A stretch of 64,000 bases of DNA. Origin: Mercurialis annua. Taxonomy: Eukaryota; Streptophyta; Magnoliopsida; Malpighiales; Euphorbiaceae. Positions within the stretch are counted from its first letter, which is position 1. Each line of letters opens with the position of its first letter. Shown piece by piece: positions 22,805 through 34,382 of this stretch. Both the position numbers and the translations under genes were made by a program. The stretch covers positions 43,117,653 to 43,181,652 of the forward strand of contig NC_065572.1 in the NCBI RefSeq assembly GCF_937616625.2, read 5' to 3'. The notes beneath the pieces were generated by a model. That model searched no databases. It saw only the letters and a list, made by a program, of their open reading frames with translations, and was not told the origin of the DNA.

Positions 22805-24140
22805 GAAACAAAACCAAACGTTTAAAACGTTACAAAACAAAACCAAGCGTTTCACCTTTATAGAAACGTTACGAAACAAATCCAAGCGTTTCACCTTTTT
22901 AGAAATTTAGGCCAAATGTTTACCAAAGTTCCGAAACAAATCCAAGCGTTTCACCTTTTTAGCAATTTAAGCCAAATGTTTACTAACGTTCCGAAACAAA
23001 TCCAAGCGTTTTACCTTTTTAGCAATTCAAGCTAAATGTTTACAAACGTTCCGAAATAAATCCAAGCGTTTCACCTCTTTAGCAATTCAAGTCCAACGTT
23101 TACAAACGTTACGAAACAAATCCAAGCGTTTCACCTTTTTAGCAATTTAATCTAAACATTTACAAACGTTAGGAAACAAATCCAAACGTTTCACCTTTTT
23201 AGCGATTTAAGCCGAAAGTTTAGAAACGTTACGAAACAAAACCAAACGTTTCACCTTTTTAGCAATTTAAGCCAAACGTTTACAAACGTTACAAAACAAA
23301 TCCAAACATTACCCCATTTTAGCGATTTAAGCCAAACGTTTAAAACGTTACGAAATAAATCCAAACGTTTCACCTTTTTAGCGATTTATGCCAAATGTTT
23401 ACAAACATTATGAAACAAATCAAAAGGTTTCACCTTTTTAGCGATTGAAGCCAAACGTTTACAAACGTTATGCAACAAATCTGAACATTTCACATTTTTA
23501 GCAATGTAAGCCAAACGTTTACAAACGTTACGAAACAAAACCAATCCTTTCACCTTTTTAGCAATTTAAACCAAACTCTTACAAACGTTATAAAACAAAT
23601 CCAAATGTTTAGAAACATTACGAAACAAATCCAAACGTTTCACCTTTTTAGCAATTTAAGCCAAACGTTTACAAACGTTACGAAACAAATCCAAACGTTT
23701 CACATTTTTAGCGATTTAAGCCAAACGTTTACACAGGTTATGAAACAAATCCAAATGTTTCACCTTTTTAGCAATTTAAGCCAAACATTGACAAACGTTA
23801 CGAAACAAATCCAAGTGTTTCAACTTTTTAGTAATTTCAGCCAAACGTTTACAAACGCTACGAAACAAATCCAAGCATTTCTCCTTTTTAGCAATTTGAG
23901 CCAAACGTTTCGCCGTTTTAGCGATTTACACCAAACGTATGCAAACGATACGAAACAAATCCAAGCGTTTCTCCTTTTTAGCAATTTAAGCCAAACGTTT
24001 CGCCGTTTTAGCGATTTACACCAAACGTATGCAAACGTTACGAAACAAATCAAAACGTTTCACCTTTTTAGCGATTTACACCAAACGTATGCAAACGTTA
24101 CGAAACAAATCAAAACGTTTCACCTTTTTAGCGATTTATG
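22805..24140 (+). repeat. 60-bp satellite array, segment 2
   Basis: About 22 monomers between LTR B and the truncated LTR of element C. The segment starts with the short variant CCAAACGTTTAAAACGTT. At 23881-24060 two copies of a 90-bp unit (1.5 monomers) stand in tandem. Most monomers at 22860-23160 are of the AAGCG/AGCAATTT subtype. Confidence 0.96.
23881..24060 (+). repeat. Two tandem 90-bp (1.5-monomer) units
   Basis: CTCCTTTTTAGCAATTT recurs exactly 90 bases apart (23881 and 23971). Each unit contains GCCAAACGTTTCGCCG, a jump from monomer position 50 to position 21, which removes 30 bases. It looks like recombination between the two CCAAACGTTT words of neighbouring monomers. Confidence 0.8.
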
Positions 24141-24424
24141 CCATAAGTGGTATTGGTCACGATTATTATTAGAGACAGGGCAGGGCTGGACATGAGGTAT
24201 CGCTCGGTAAAACCCTAGTCTATAATACCGATTCGTGATGGTTTTCGAAAAGTAATTAAAATATTAATGATAAAGTTAAAAAGGTTTTCTGAAAATGTTT
24301 TATATAATATAATATATTTAATTTGCGAAAAAAATTCATAGTGGTTTTAGGCTTGCTACGGGTTCCAGAGCTACCACTTCCGTTCCCTAGCGCCGGTCTC
24401 GGCTCAATAATTTGGGTCGTGACA
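24141..24424 (+). mobile_element. Element C, 5' LTR (truncated, last 284 bp only)
   Basis: Matches the end of the complete LTR at 28883-31323 (from 31039) with about a dozen mismatches by eye. It ends GGGTCGTGACA before a primer binding site. The left junction with satellite shares CCA. The first 80-90 bases can fold into a long hairpin (TCACGA with TCGTGA; TATTATTAGAGACAGGG with CCCTAGTCTATAATA). Confidence 0.9.
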
Positions 24425-24428
24425 ATTG

Positions 24429-24440
24429 TGTTATCAGAGC
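24429..24440 (+). promoter_or_regulatory. Primer binding site, element C (one mismatch)
   Basis: TGTTATCAGAGC, four bases after the LTR end, with T in place of the third base G of the initiator tRNA-Met complement. Probably later decay. Confidence 0.85.
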
Positions 24441-27400
24441 AGTTGGTCCAGTTACCTCGGCTAATATGTGATTTCAAACAGTTGGTTCAGGATACGACTG
24501 TTTTGTGTGTGAGTCTACCTAGGAACTACTGCAACACATAGGGATTCGAGTCATGTCTTGATCAGTTTTCGTTTGATTTTAAGATTTTAATTCTCCTCCC
24601 TACGATCTGAGTCTGTTAGTATGATCGATAAGATTGTTAGACGATATACGTATGCGAAAGTATTCTGCTTACGTAAGAATGATCGATATATTATCTGATC
24701 GTTGCGTATGATCATGTACGAGGTGGACAGTCGACATTATGCAACGCGATGACGAGGCTAGTGAAACGTGGATCTAGAGAAATGGAAGAATTTCCCGAGT
24801 TACAGAGTTCAAGGTTTAAAGAACTTACAAGGTGAAAGATTCGTGATTTATAAAGATTAACTATTTTAATGATTTTGAAAGTATAATTGTGTCTAGATTC
24901 GATATAGTAATATATTATTGCCATGACATGAATAGAATTGCATCACTACATACACATTAAATGAAAAGAATAGAAACTGAATTCATACATTAGTAGGACA
25001 TGCATCATATGCATTATGCTCAGATAAGGGGTAAGTTATGGCAACTTTTTGGGGATGAGAGACGTCATCACCCTAGTGCACAATTATACTAAAGCTTAAA
25101 GAATTTAAACATGAATTTTGTAAAAGAATTAGTTTCTTTGGATTTCAAAGATTTCGAAATGGTTGCAACTATAATTATTTTAATGTGAGTAGACCTAGAC
25201 TGGAACTCTGTAACGAAGGGGAAATGTTTGAGATCTACCTACAAGCAACTCTCGAAGGTACAAAGAACGTGTACGAGAACACGAGCAAGAAGTTATATCT
25301 CGAAAAGACACGAAGATAGTCACAGGTTTGGGATCTATTATGAGATAGAATGATAAGATGGGCTTGAATGGTTAAGTATAATCCAGTGACCAGTGGACTA
25401 GGATGCCGTTATCTTTGAACGAAGAGATTAAAACTTTATGTTATGAGAGGATAGAAGTGCGAAAAGTGATAGTTGAATATAATAATCGATCTATAGCTTA
25501 AACCTTAGATACAGAAGCCAATCTCTATGTATGGATGATGCAAGTTTTACGCGATATTAGAAGATTGTTAAACCAACATATCTTTGATTGAACCGTTGGA
25601 TCGGTTTAATATCGGAGTACAATATTCCTAAGAAGGTTAAATAGGAGTTGACCGTTGCGATCGTCGAACAGAGGACTAAGCGACAGCTTCATAAGACTAT
25701 TCATAGGAGACTTGTACGGCTGAAAATAACCAACCTAGCCAACATACTACGAGAGTATAAAAAATAAAGACGTAAGATATGTATCAGATATGGATGGAAT
25801 GACATATAGGATTGATAAAGTTAAAAGATAGATCGTATATTGCGTAGACTATGTTAAAGAAGTTGGAAATTTGTGTAACAAGCTTTGCGGTTGGGCATTT
25901 TGACCAACAAATTAAAAGATAAGGACATGTACACGAAGTATAAGGTCACGAAATGAAGATAAGAAAGATGAAGTACGAAGACTATAGTACGATAGCTATG
26001 CGATGTTGATGATGACTCTCAAAGGAAGACGAGGACGTTACATGTAGAAGAATAACATACTACTCATGATGAGGACTATATCAGACGTACACAAATCAAA
26101 AGTTCTATACATTAGGACTGGCGGAAGAATTAAAGTAAGTTAACACTTAGGATACATAATATATTATGAACGAAGATACCCGGATAAGGATATTACGATA
26201 AGCGAAGAAAGCAAGATATTAATGTATAAAAGGAAATTAAGTTATGATAGAAGTAAAAGAGAAAGGAAGATACAAGAGCAAATAAAGATAAAAGATCCTG
26301 ATGTTTGATACGAGAAGTGACGAAGAATGTTACAATGGATTAAGCACATGAGTGTAGTAATATCTCCCATTGGATATAATCAAGTAAGTGGATAGAAAGA
26401 TATATAATAAATGAGTTAAAGAAGAAGAATGAATAGTTAATATTAGAATACCGCGAGTGAAGTCGTAATTTAAGGACGTTGATTGAAGTTCAAGGTATAC
26501 TAGTTTGAATACAAAAGAGGACATCGTACCAACGGGTGAAATGATGAGTTTGACATCATGTAGTTTCAAGATTAAGCGTTACATCAACTGTATCTAGATT
26601 AGAATGGCTAATGATGATATCAATCATTTTGAAGTATGGCCAAGAGTTTATTAACGATTTATAAGTAATTAGGATAAGAAAAAAAAGATATGTGGGACGT
26701 TAATGATTGATATTTTAATTTTCAAGAGATAGATGGAATAAAATCAAACATTCTAATGGCAGCGATGTTTATTAGGATCCAAAATGTCTCGCAAGACTTC
26801 TAGGACGAATCAAGGCGATTAAATAGACAAATGACTGATATAAGGAAAAGATACAAAAAGTGTTATAAGGATCAAGTATAAGATTCAACACGAATTTTAC
26901 TTGAAGAATCAAGAAATTTTAAAGGAATGCGATAATAACGAATGTCAGTAATGGATGCATCCCATAAATACAAGTAGATATTAATGTATTGGATGTTAAA
27001 GTGATCTAGAGAAAATAACGTTTCACATTTTCATTAATAATTGGAAATATAACAACGAAAAGTAGAATGCGAGAACGACGACAAAGGAGTATGCGGGAGA
27101 AATTACGAAAGTTACAAGAGAGATAGTACTAATGAATGAAATTAAAATATATGAAAGGAAGTAATGAGTTGTTATAAGAATGAGTCGTAAATAAAAGTAT
27201 TTATAAAGAGTTCGAGTACAAGGAAAAGTACAAGAAGAAAACGAAGGGTTATTATAAAAGTTTATAAACGTCATTTTTACGATTTCAAGCGTAAGCTATC
27301 TACGGATTCATAAACCAACGTGAAGTGAATGGTTTTTACAAAGGACGTATAATAGAAAAGAGGCAAAGTACCTATCGAAAGTAATAGAGAGATGAATAGC

Positions 27401-28621
27401 CAGATTAACTAATTAAGTCTAATACCTTCTTGGAACCAAAGAGCTAACGAAGGATCGAACCAGGATTATTCAAGAATTTATAAGAACAGTAATGACATGA
27501 GAGTATAACAACGTGAGGATTAAGATCAGATTAACATTAAGTGTCATTAGATAATGAATGTCTAGTGAAAATAATAAGTCACTAAGACAGAAAGCTATTG
27601 AAAGAACATGAAAGAACAATGATACTACGAGAGGTAGATCAAAGTAACATGAAGAATGGTTGTAGCTATTGACAAGGATGGGCTACAAAACTAATCTACG
27701 AATTTGGAAATTGGATATAAAATCTTAAATGAAGGAAAAGTGACACTAACTAGAAAAAGGAATGAAGTCAAAGGATCGAGAAATAAGATACGCCAGGGAA
27801 GATAAATGTTAAACATATCAAGTAATGCCAAGAGTGCATTCAACTTCATGAGATTAGGAAATCATGAAGTGTGAAAAGGAAATATGGTTTTAGACGATAA
27901 AAGTTTAGGAAAACATATACAGACAACACAATAAAGACAAACGTTCAAAAGAGATTTGACTTGTGATACAAGATCATGAAGTCAATAAGTTAACCAAGCA
28001 GAGTGTCGACAAGAAACAAGGACATAGCATCATTTCATTCTATGATCAACTAGAGTGAAGTTATACATTATAATAAGATACATAACAATAAGAGAAATGA
28101 TATAAGAGTAAGATTAGTAGGAATCTATGAGAAATAATTACTTTGGATAAGTAATTTATGTAATGCAAACAAGGAACCTTGCTACATGCAAGCAAGTGAA
28201 AAAAAAAACCCGTCAAGAAGCGACGACACACATGATTTCAAAGAACATGAGGAGTTATAAAGATGGAAATTTGTAGTATTCACAAGAAATGAAGTCGCCA
28301 AAACTTGCGAGTAAAGTAGTAAGAGAATAAAGAACAAGATTGTCAGTAATTCCAGTAAAAAGAGAGAATGCGGTACGCCATAAGCAGGGCACTTACTTTC
28401 AGTAAGTGAATTGAACCACACAAAGAAGAGAATCTACCATAAGAAAGCTAAAAAGGATTAGTGATAGTCGTGTCCAAACGACGTCAAATATATGGAAAAG
28501 GAGTAAGCGTGCAATGCAACGGATGACATAACATTTGAACACATTTTTGCTAACAACAGTTTATTAGAATGGCCAGCCAAAGGCAAGCGATTCCGAGGAA
28601 GATGTATCTAATCCTTCTCGA
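24441..28621 (+). mobile_element. Element C interior, mostly unreadable
   Basis: About 4.2 kb without a recognisable gag, protease, RT or integrase. Like the interior of A, it is A/G-rich on the plus strand, especially from 25900 on. Open frames such as 26330-26569, 27023-27274 and 28182-28421 (all minus) do not resemble proteins I know. The relic at the downstream end indicates descent from a coding chromovirus or a derivative that kept the pol end. Confidence 0.6.
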
Positions 28622-28866
28622 GTGATTCAACCGCAAGCGGTGGAGATGACCGAAGAGCTATCATATGAAGAAAAACCAGTAAAGATTATCTGTGTGAGAG
28701 TATGAAAGCTGCGGATAAAGAAGGTATATATGGTAAGAGTTCATTGGAAAAGTTAGTCTGTAAGAAGAGTATACGTGAGCAACATAAGAAGATATGAGGC
28801 AAAAATATTCGTATTAGTTTACCTTAGATACGTGGCAAAAGTTTTAAATTCGAGGACGAATTTATT
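28622..28866 (+). pseudogene. pol: Chromodomain end of a Tekay-type pol, broken
   Basis: The frame from 28622 reads VIQPQAVEMTEELSYEEKPV, the typical start of the pol C-terminal chromodomain region in Del/Tekay elements (…LSYEEEPVKIL…). It continues with a stop where the family has a codon after VRV, then KLRIKKVYMVRVHWKS, matching the usual LRNK-I-VKVLW segment, another stop, and ends at LNSRTNLF with a stop at 28864-28866. The chromodomain helps steer integration to heterochromatin in living elements. Two internal stops make this copy dead. The upstream integrase is not recognisable. Its place right before the polypurine tract fits the normal end of pol. Confidence 0.75.
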
Positions 28867-28870
28867 TTGA

Positions 28871-28882
28871 AGAAGGGGTGAA
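28871..28882 (+). promoter_or_regulatory. Polypurine tract, element C
   Basis: AGAAGGGGTGAA directly precedes the LTR start TGTAATACCCC. The inverted repeat AATTCGAGGACGAATT lies upstream at 28847-28862, as in element A. Confidence 0.75.
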
Positions 28883-31323
28883 TGTAATACCCCTAAATGT
28901 TTTAGAATAATTAAGTTGTGCCACGTGTTGTGAATTCCGATAAATTAAATTAAGAAGAATTTAATTTAATTATATCGGAATAATAGAATAATAGATATTG
29001 AGCGGATTAGCGGAAATTAAGGAAATAACTTTGAAAGTTAATATAAAATAAATTATAATAATTATTTCGCCAGAGTCCACGAAATATTTTATTATATTTA
29101 TGATAAAAGTCTCGAGTCAATCGGAGACTGTTTAAAATTTTGACACGGATACGTTTTGGACTAAATTGTAACTTTTGAAAAGTTCAAGAACCAGAATGTA
29201 AATTAGCCAGTTAAGCCCGAGAATAGCGATCAAAAGATTATTGATGTAAAATAATAATTTTAGAATCGTATTATTTATTTGGATATAAATAATACGTACG
29301 TAATTGAGTAAAGTAAATAATTAACCGTTTGTTTAAATTAGAAAGTTTAAAAGAGAATTGGTTTAAGTCAAATAAATGAAGGATTAAAAGAATAATTTAA
29401 CCAAACATATATAAGAAAGGAAATGAAGAAAGAAATATCCAGAACTCATTACCATCATCAGCTCTCATTTTCATATCTCTCGTTGGTTTTGAACGGTTCG
29501 TCGCTCGATCTCCGTTTCTCGTCCGTTTCCGACGTTCTATAGCTCAAAACGATCGTATTTCAGTTGCGAATCACGGTAAAATTGACGTTTTATTGTTTGG
29601 GTGGATGAATTTCACTGTACATCGAGTTAAAGTTTTAGGCCACGGAACGATTATATGTTTTTAAACGATATTAGAATTGAATTATAGCGTTTTGAATATA
29701 GATTAAGCATTTTGGATGCGTTAGGATCGTTTTTACATCGAAAACACGTCGGAAACGGAGCCGGGGTGAAAACCCGCAGCTGTGCGCTGCACAGTCCAAC
29801 TGTGCGAACGCACAGCATACTGTGCGAACGCACAGTGAGACGTGCGCTCGCACAGTGAGACGTGCGCTCGCACAGTGTTTGGCCGATCGATACGTTTTGA
29901 AGAATTTGCCCGTGTTTGCGTAAAATTATGGGAATTGATTAGTTTATCGACTAATAATCAATTAGTTCGAATTATTTAACCTAATGAGGTTAAAATAGAA
30001 TTTATTTAAAAGGGATATTTGAACCGTATACGAGTTAGATATCTTTTATCGGAATATACACGTGAGAGGCACAATAATCTATAAGAGTAATGCGTCGTGT
30101 CTCGAGTCTATAAGCAATCCTAGAATGGGATTCTGATGTGAGTCAATTGTTTTGAAATAGTTTTAGATCCGGCAAGGCAAAGAGCCGCTAGACCAGGAGC
30201 TGGGGAACCTAGACGTTTCTGAGCACCAGAGTATTTTTGGAATAAGCGGTCACTGTGAGTTTATACAAGTTTACTTTTAAAGTATTTACGCAAGCAATGA
30301 TTTTATATTGCTTTATGTTTGATTTGCATGTTTATAGTACGAAAATCTTTATATGAATTGCATATACGCTTGATTTGAAACCAGTATTGATCCGATGGAA
30401 CGTGCTACCTATTGAGCGGCAATAGGACTGCGTGATCACAAGTTTTAATTTGATATAGCTATGAATACAATAAAGAATACGAATTTTGAAGTTGGATATA
30501 CGAATGCGGTACGAGAGTGAACTCGGTTACAGTGTAACCTGAGCCCCGTATCTAGTAGGTTGAACCTACCAGTGGGTTGGACCCACCATTGGAATAAAGA
30601 GATTTTTCGCGACTGACGTGGTTGAGTGTGAATCCTCCCGGGTCAGACTATTGGATAAGTTTTCTTCTGAGTACATATGTTTAGCATGTTCGAGGATTAG
30701 GGTTTCAATCGGATCTTATACTTGGCTGCATATAATTGAATATTGTTTTATTTTTTATTTGAATACTTATTAGTAAACTTATGAACTCACTCAGTATATT
30801 CTCATATACTGACCCCTCACAGTCTTTCCTTTCAGGTGAAAGCATTGTAAAGGATGGACTTCCATTTCTTGTTCTAGAAGTCTACAGTAGTTGAAGTATG
30901 TGTCAAAGGATGTATCACTTCATAGCGCTGCAGTAGCCCGTAGACGTCTGTTTGTGAATAATGTTGAAATCAAAAGGTATATATATATTTAATTTTAAAG
31001 AATGATGTTTACTTCCGTTTGATTTCTTTAATCAATTTCCATAAGTGGTATTGGTCACGATTATGATTAGAGACAGGGCAGGGCTGGACATGAGGTGTCG
31101 CTCGGTAAAACCCTAATCTATAATAACGATTTGCGATGGTTTTTGAAAAGTAATTCAAATATTAATGATAAAGTTAAAAAGGTTTTCTGAAAATGTTTTA
31201 TATAATATAATATATTTAATTTGCGAAAAAAAATTCATAGTGGTTTTAGGCTTGCTACGGGTTCCGGAGCTACCACTCTCGTTCCCTAGCGCCGGTCTTG
31301 GCTCAGTAATTTGGGTCGTGACA
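28883..31323 (+). mobile_element. Element C, complete 3' LTR (family I)
   Basis: 2441 bp from TGTAATACCCCTAAATG to GGGTCGTGACA. It shares start, end, CTGACCCCTCAC segment and palindrome array with A, E and F but is diverged from them. It abuts an inner part of the reverse-oriented LTR of D, with no target duplication visible because the left side of C is satellite. Confidence 0.9.
29780..29876. repeat. Palindrome array in LTR C
   Basis: CTGTGCGAACGCACAG occurs at 29800-29815 and 29820-29835. It is followed by two copies of GTGCGCTCGCAC inside a 20-bp direct repeat (CAGTGAGACGTGCGCTCGCA), with a weaker member at the start (CTGTGCGCTGCACAG). Confidence 0.88.
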
Positions 31324-31351
31324 CGTACAGTATATATTTAATATTAAAATA
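31324..31351 (-). mobile_element. Element D, LTR fragment (family II), part 1
   Basis: 28 bases matching LTR B near 20690 (ACGTACAATATATATTT…). They are cut on the left by the end of LTR C and on the right by an insertion. The last 11 bases are repeated at 34383-34393. Confidence 0.8.
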
Positions 31352-32072
31352 GAAAATCACACGCCTTACGTTTTTTCCTATTCTTTGCAAACTTACTCTA
31401 TTAAAGTTTGTGTTGTCAAGCGTACATAATCTTGACTTTTTCTTTTTATAAATACGCTTTTCCTTGATCACTTGGTTACATGTTTCTATTTCTTGTCCAT
31501 GTGCAAACTTCTATTTTTTAATTTGACATTTTTTTTTGGATGTCCAAAAATTAACACAGGTAATCATTAAATTACTAACTTCAAAAAGTTACCACTAATT
31601 GCAAAAAATACATAAATTTACTATTAATTTCTTAATTTGATATTTTTACTTTTGAATTGTTTTTCACTTATTTTTAATAACTTTTCAATTTCTCATATTT
31701 TATATTTATTTGGTGATTTTTTTAATATATAATTTTTTTATATTATTGAAATATTATTTTTAGTTGTATATGAATAATAAGGTTGTATTTTAAAGACATA
31801 TATTTAATCTTCATCTAATAGTTGATTCCATCTTCTTCGATTACTTTTATTTTTATTTTATTATTAATTTAGAAAAATACTTTTATTTTTATTTTATTAT
31901 TGATTTTGAATTTTTCCGGATTGTTCTTTAGTTTTTCTCTATTTTTTTCTGTTTCTCTTTGTTTTCTTTTTAGTTGGTCATAAATGTTTTATTAATTTAT
32001 TTTAAAATTAATAATTTTTGGGATGGATTATTTTTATTATGAGAAGTGATAAGAAGAGGGATATATTTACTA

Positions 32073-32398
32073 CTCCTTCCGTCCATTTTCAGTTGTCACT
32101 TTAGACTATATTGGTAAGATTAAGAAATTGCTTCTTTTATATTAAATTACAAACATAAAGACTAGTATAACCCTATTTATAAACTCCACCATTAAAAAAA
32201 TTAGTTTTAAAAATAGAATTATTAACTCACTATTAGATGATTTAACTTTAAAAATTGAACTATCATTTAATTAAGTAATTTAATAAAATGGTCAAATTTG
32301 GAATAATATTGTAAAATTCACATAAAAATCTGAAAGTGACAACTATTGATTGATAAAAATATTGGTTTAAAGACAAAACTAAAAATAAATGGAGGGAG
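32073..32398. mobile_element. Stowaway-like MITE
   Basis: Starts CTCCTTCCGTCC and ends, in reverse complement, CTCCCTCCATTT, the classic end of Tc1/mariner-derived Stowaway elements. TA stands on both sides (32071-32072 and 32399-32400), the expected target duplication. 326 bp, no open frame. Confidence 0.85.
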
Positions 32399-33044
32399 TA
32401 ATAAATTTAACTTCTATCGCAATTTTATTTGCTTTTTGATTATTTTGTAGTTGCTATATAGTTGCTTTTTGGTTTCTCCTTTCTTACTTTTTAATTTTTT
32501 TAATTGCTCCTTAATTAATTTTTAATAGATTTATGGTTATTTTTTAATTGTCTTTTATTGCTCGCTCTTTAGTTGTTTAACTACTATATATTTAATTGTT
32601 TTTTTATTTCTTTTTAGTCTATTATTGGTTGCTCTTTAGTTGCTTATTGATTATTTTCCAGTTGTTGATGTTTTAATTATTTTATTTGATTTATTTTAGT
32701 TGCTCTTCAGTTATTAATTGCAGTTTTTTGTAAATAAATACATTACGTCTTACATAGTTTTTTGATAATTAAAATAACTAAATAAATATATTTAACTTTA
32801 TTTGTCAAACTCGATTCATAAAGTAATAAAATTTACATCCAACTTATATATATAATAATTTAATCTGTTATACAACTTAATAATGTAGTTATTGACTGTA
32901 TTAAAGTTAATTAAAAAACATAAAAAATTAAATATTAAAAAATTTATTTAACAATATTTACAATGATTAAATTATATAAAAATTATGAATTTTATTAAAA
33001 TTTAAAAATAAATCTTATTTGATATTGTATAGAAAACATATTAT

Positions 33045-33048
<4 letters not shown>

Positions 33049-33117
<69 letters not shown>

Positions 33118-33145
33118 TATCACATACATACATACATACATATGT
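33049..33145. repeat. (TA)n and (CATA)n microsatellite
   Basis: About 60 bases of alternating TA, then ACATATATATCACATACATA and further CATA units. Confidence 0.95.
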
Positions 33146-34382
33146 TTGTATAAACTCCAATGTTTAAATTAGGCTAATGTCGATAATTTTAATTGGCTGA
33201 ATATAATAAATAATAAATAAATGGTTAAAAATTTATAATTAGATCAAAAAAAATTTAAAAGGATATAAAAATATTATGTTTTTCAACTTTAAAATGATGC
33301 TCATGATTAAGGTTTTTTAAGTGAAATATTGAAAAGAATGTAATTACAATAATTTATGAAAAAAAAATGACACAGGCAACAAAAAATCTACCAACGAGCA
33401 ACCAAAGAGCAACAAATTTAAAAAATTAAAAATCTTATAAAAAATAGTCATCCTTCTTTAAAAATTGAAGATAATATAATTATTTTCTTATGCTCTTGTT
33501 GCACACATTTATAATATAAATGAGGTGTACATATTTTAAAAATATTATTTAGATTATTTATATTTTCATATTTCATAAAGAATATTTATTAAATAAATTA
33601 AATAATATTTAAAAATAAAAAATATAAGAAAAATTATATTATTGATAAGTATAAAATTAGATAAGAGGTATCAATATATAATGATTTTAAAAAAATAATG
33701 ATAAATATTAAATAAAGAAAACTAAAAAAATTTAGACTAGAAAGGGTTTTGATATAAAGTAAAAAAACAAGTGTTCACATATAAAAATAAATAAATATTT
33801 AAAGATAGATAAATGTCTTACCATATAAATAAATTTGCTAAATATTTGACTTAAAATTAAATATTTTCATTTTAATAACAACAATAAACATAATAAATTT
33901 AAAATGTTTCTTAATGATTAATTTTTTTTATTATTCATTTGTTTTAAATTTTTATATAGTTTTGTTCAAATTGAAAAATTAATTTGGAGTAGTTAGATTT
34001 TTAGAAATGGAGAAAAATATGAAAATTAGAAAAAAAATGATCGAACCAAATTTTTTTCAAAAACAAAATTTCACGACAAAAAACATAAAATTTAAAATAA
34101 ATCAAATTTGCAGTTAATTAAGAAAGAAAATTCATATAATATAAACATAATATTACATAATATTTTTAATGATGGTGAAACAATAACTGTTGTTAATTTG
34201 TTTTATAGATATAATATGTGAAATATGGTCTCTAGAAATAATAATAAGTGTCAGGTATCTTCTCTTTAATAAGCGTGCAAATGCAAATAAAAAAGGAAAT
34301 AAAGCGTATATTTGCTATCTTTTTAGTGGTAGAGTATTTTTGGAAAGGCCTAACCCGAATCAGGCATTTATACATTTAACCC

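Larger units (their letters stand above)
31352..34382. mobile_element. 3.0-kb AT-rich insertion in LTR D, class unknown
   Basis: LTR D is interrupted here: ATATTAAAATA stands at 31341-31351 and again at 34383-34393, which looks like an 11-bp target duplication. The ends (GAAAATCACACG and …CATTTAACCC) are not inverted repeats of each other, and there is no clear poly(A) tail. No coding region is supported. The interior is extremely AT-rich, with repeated phrases such as TAGTTGCT and TTGCTCTTTAG at 32440-32730, their reverse complement near 33390-33410, a Stowaway-like MITE and a long TA tract. It could be a Mutator-like element without inverted ends, or a transposon remnant of another kind. 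Confidence 0.65.
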
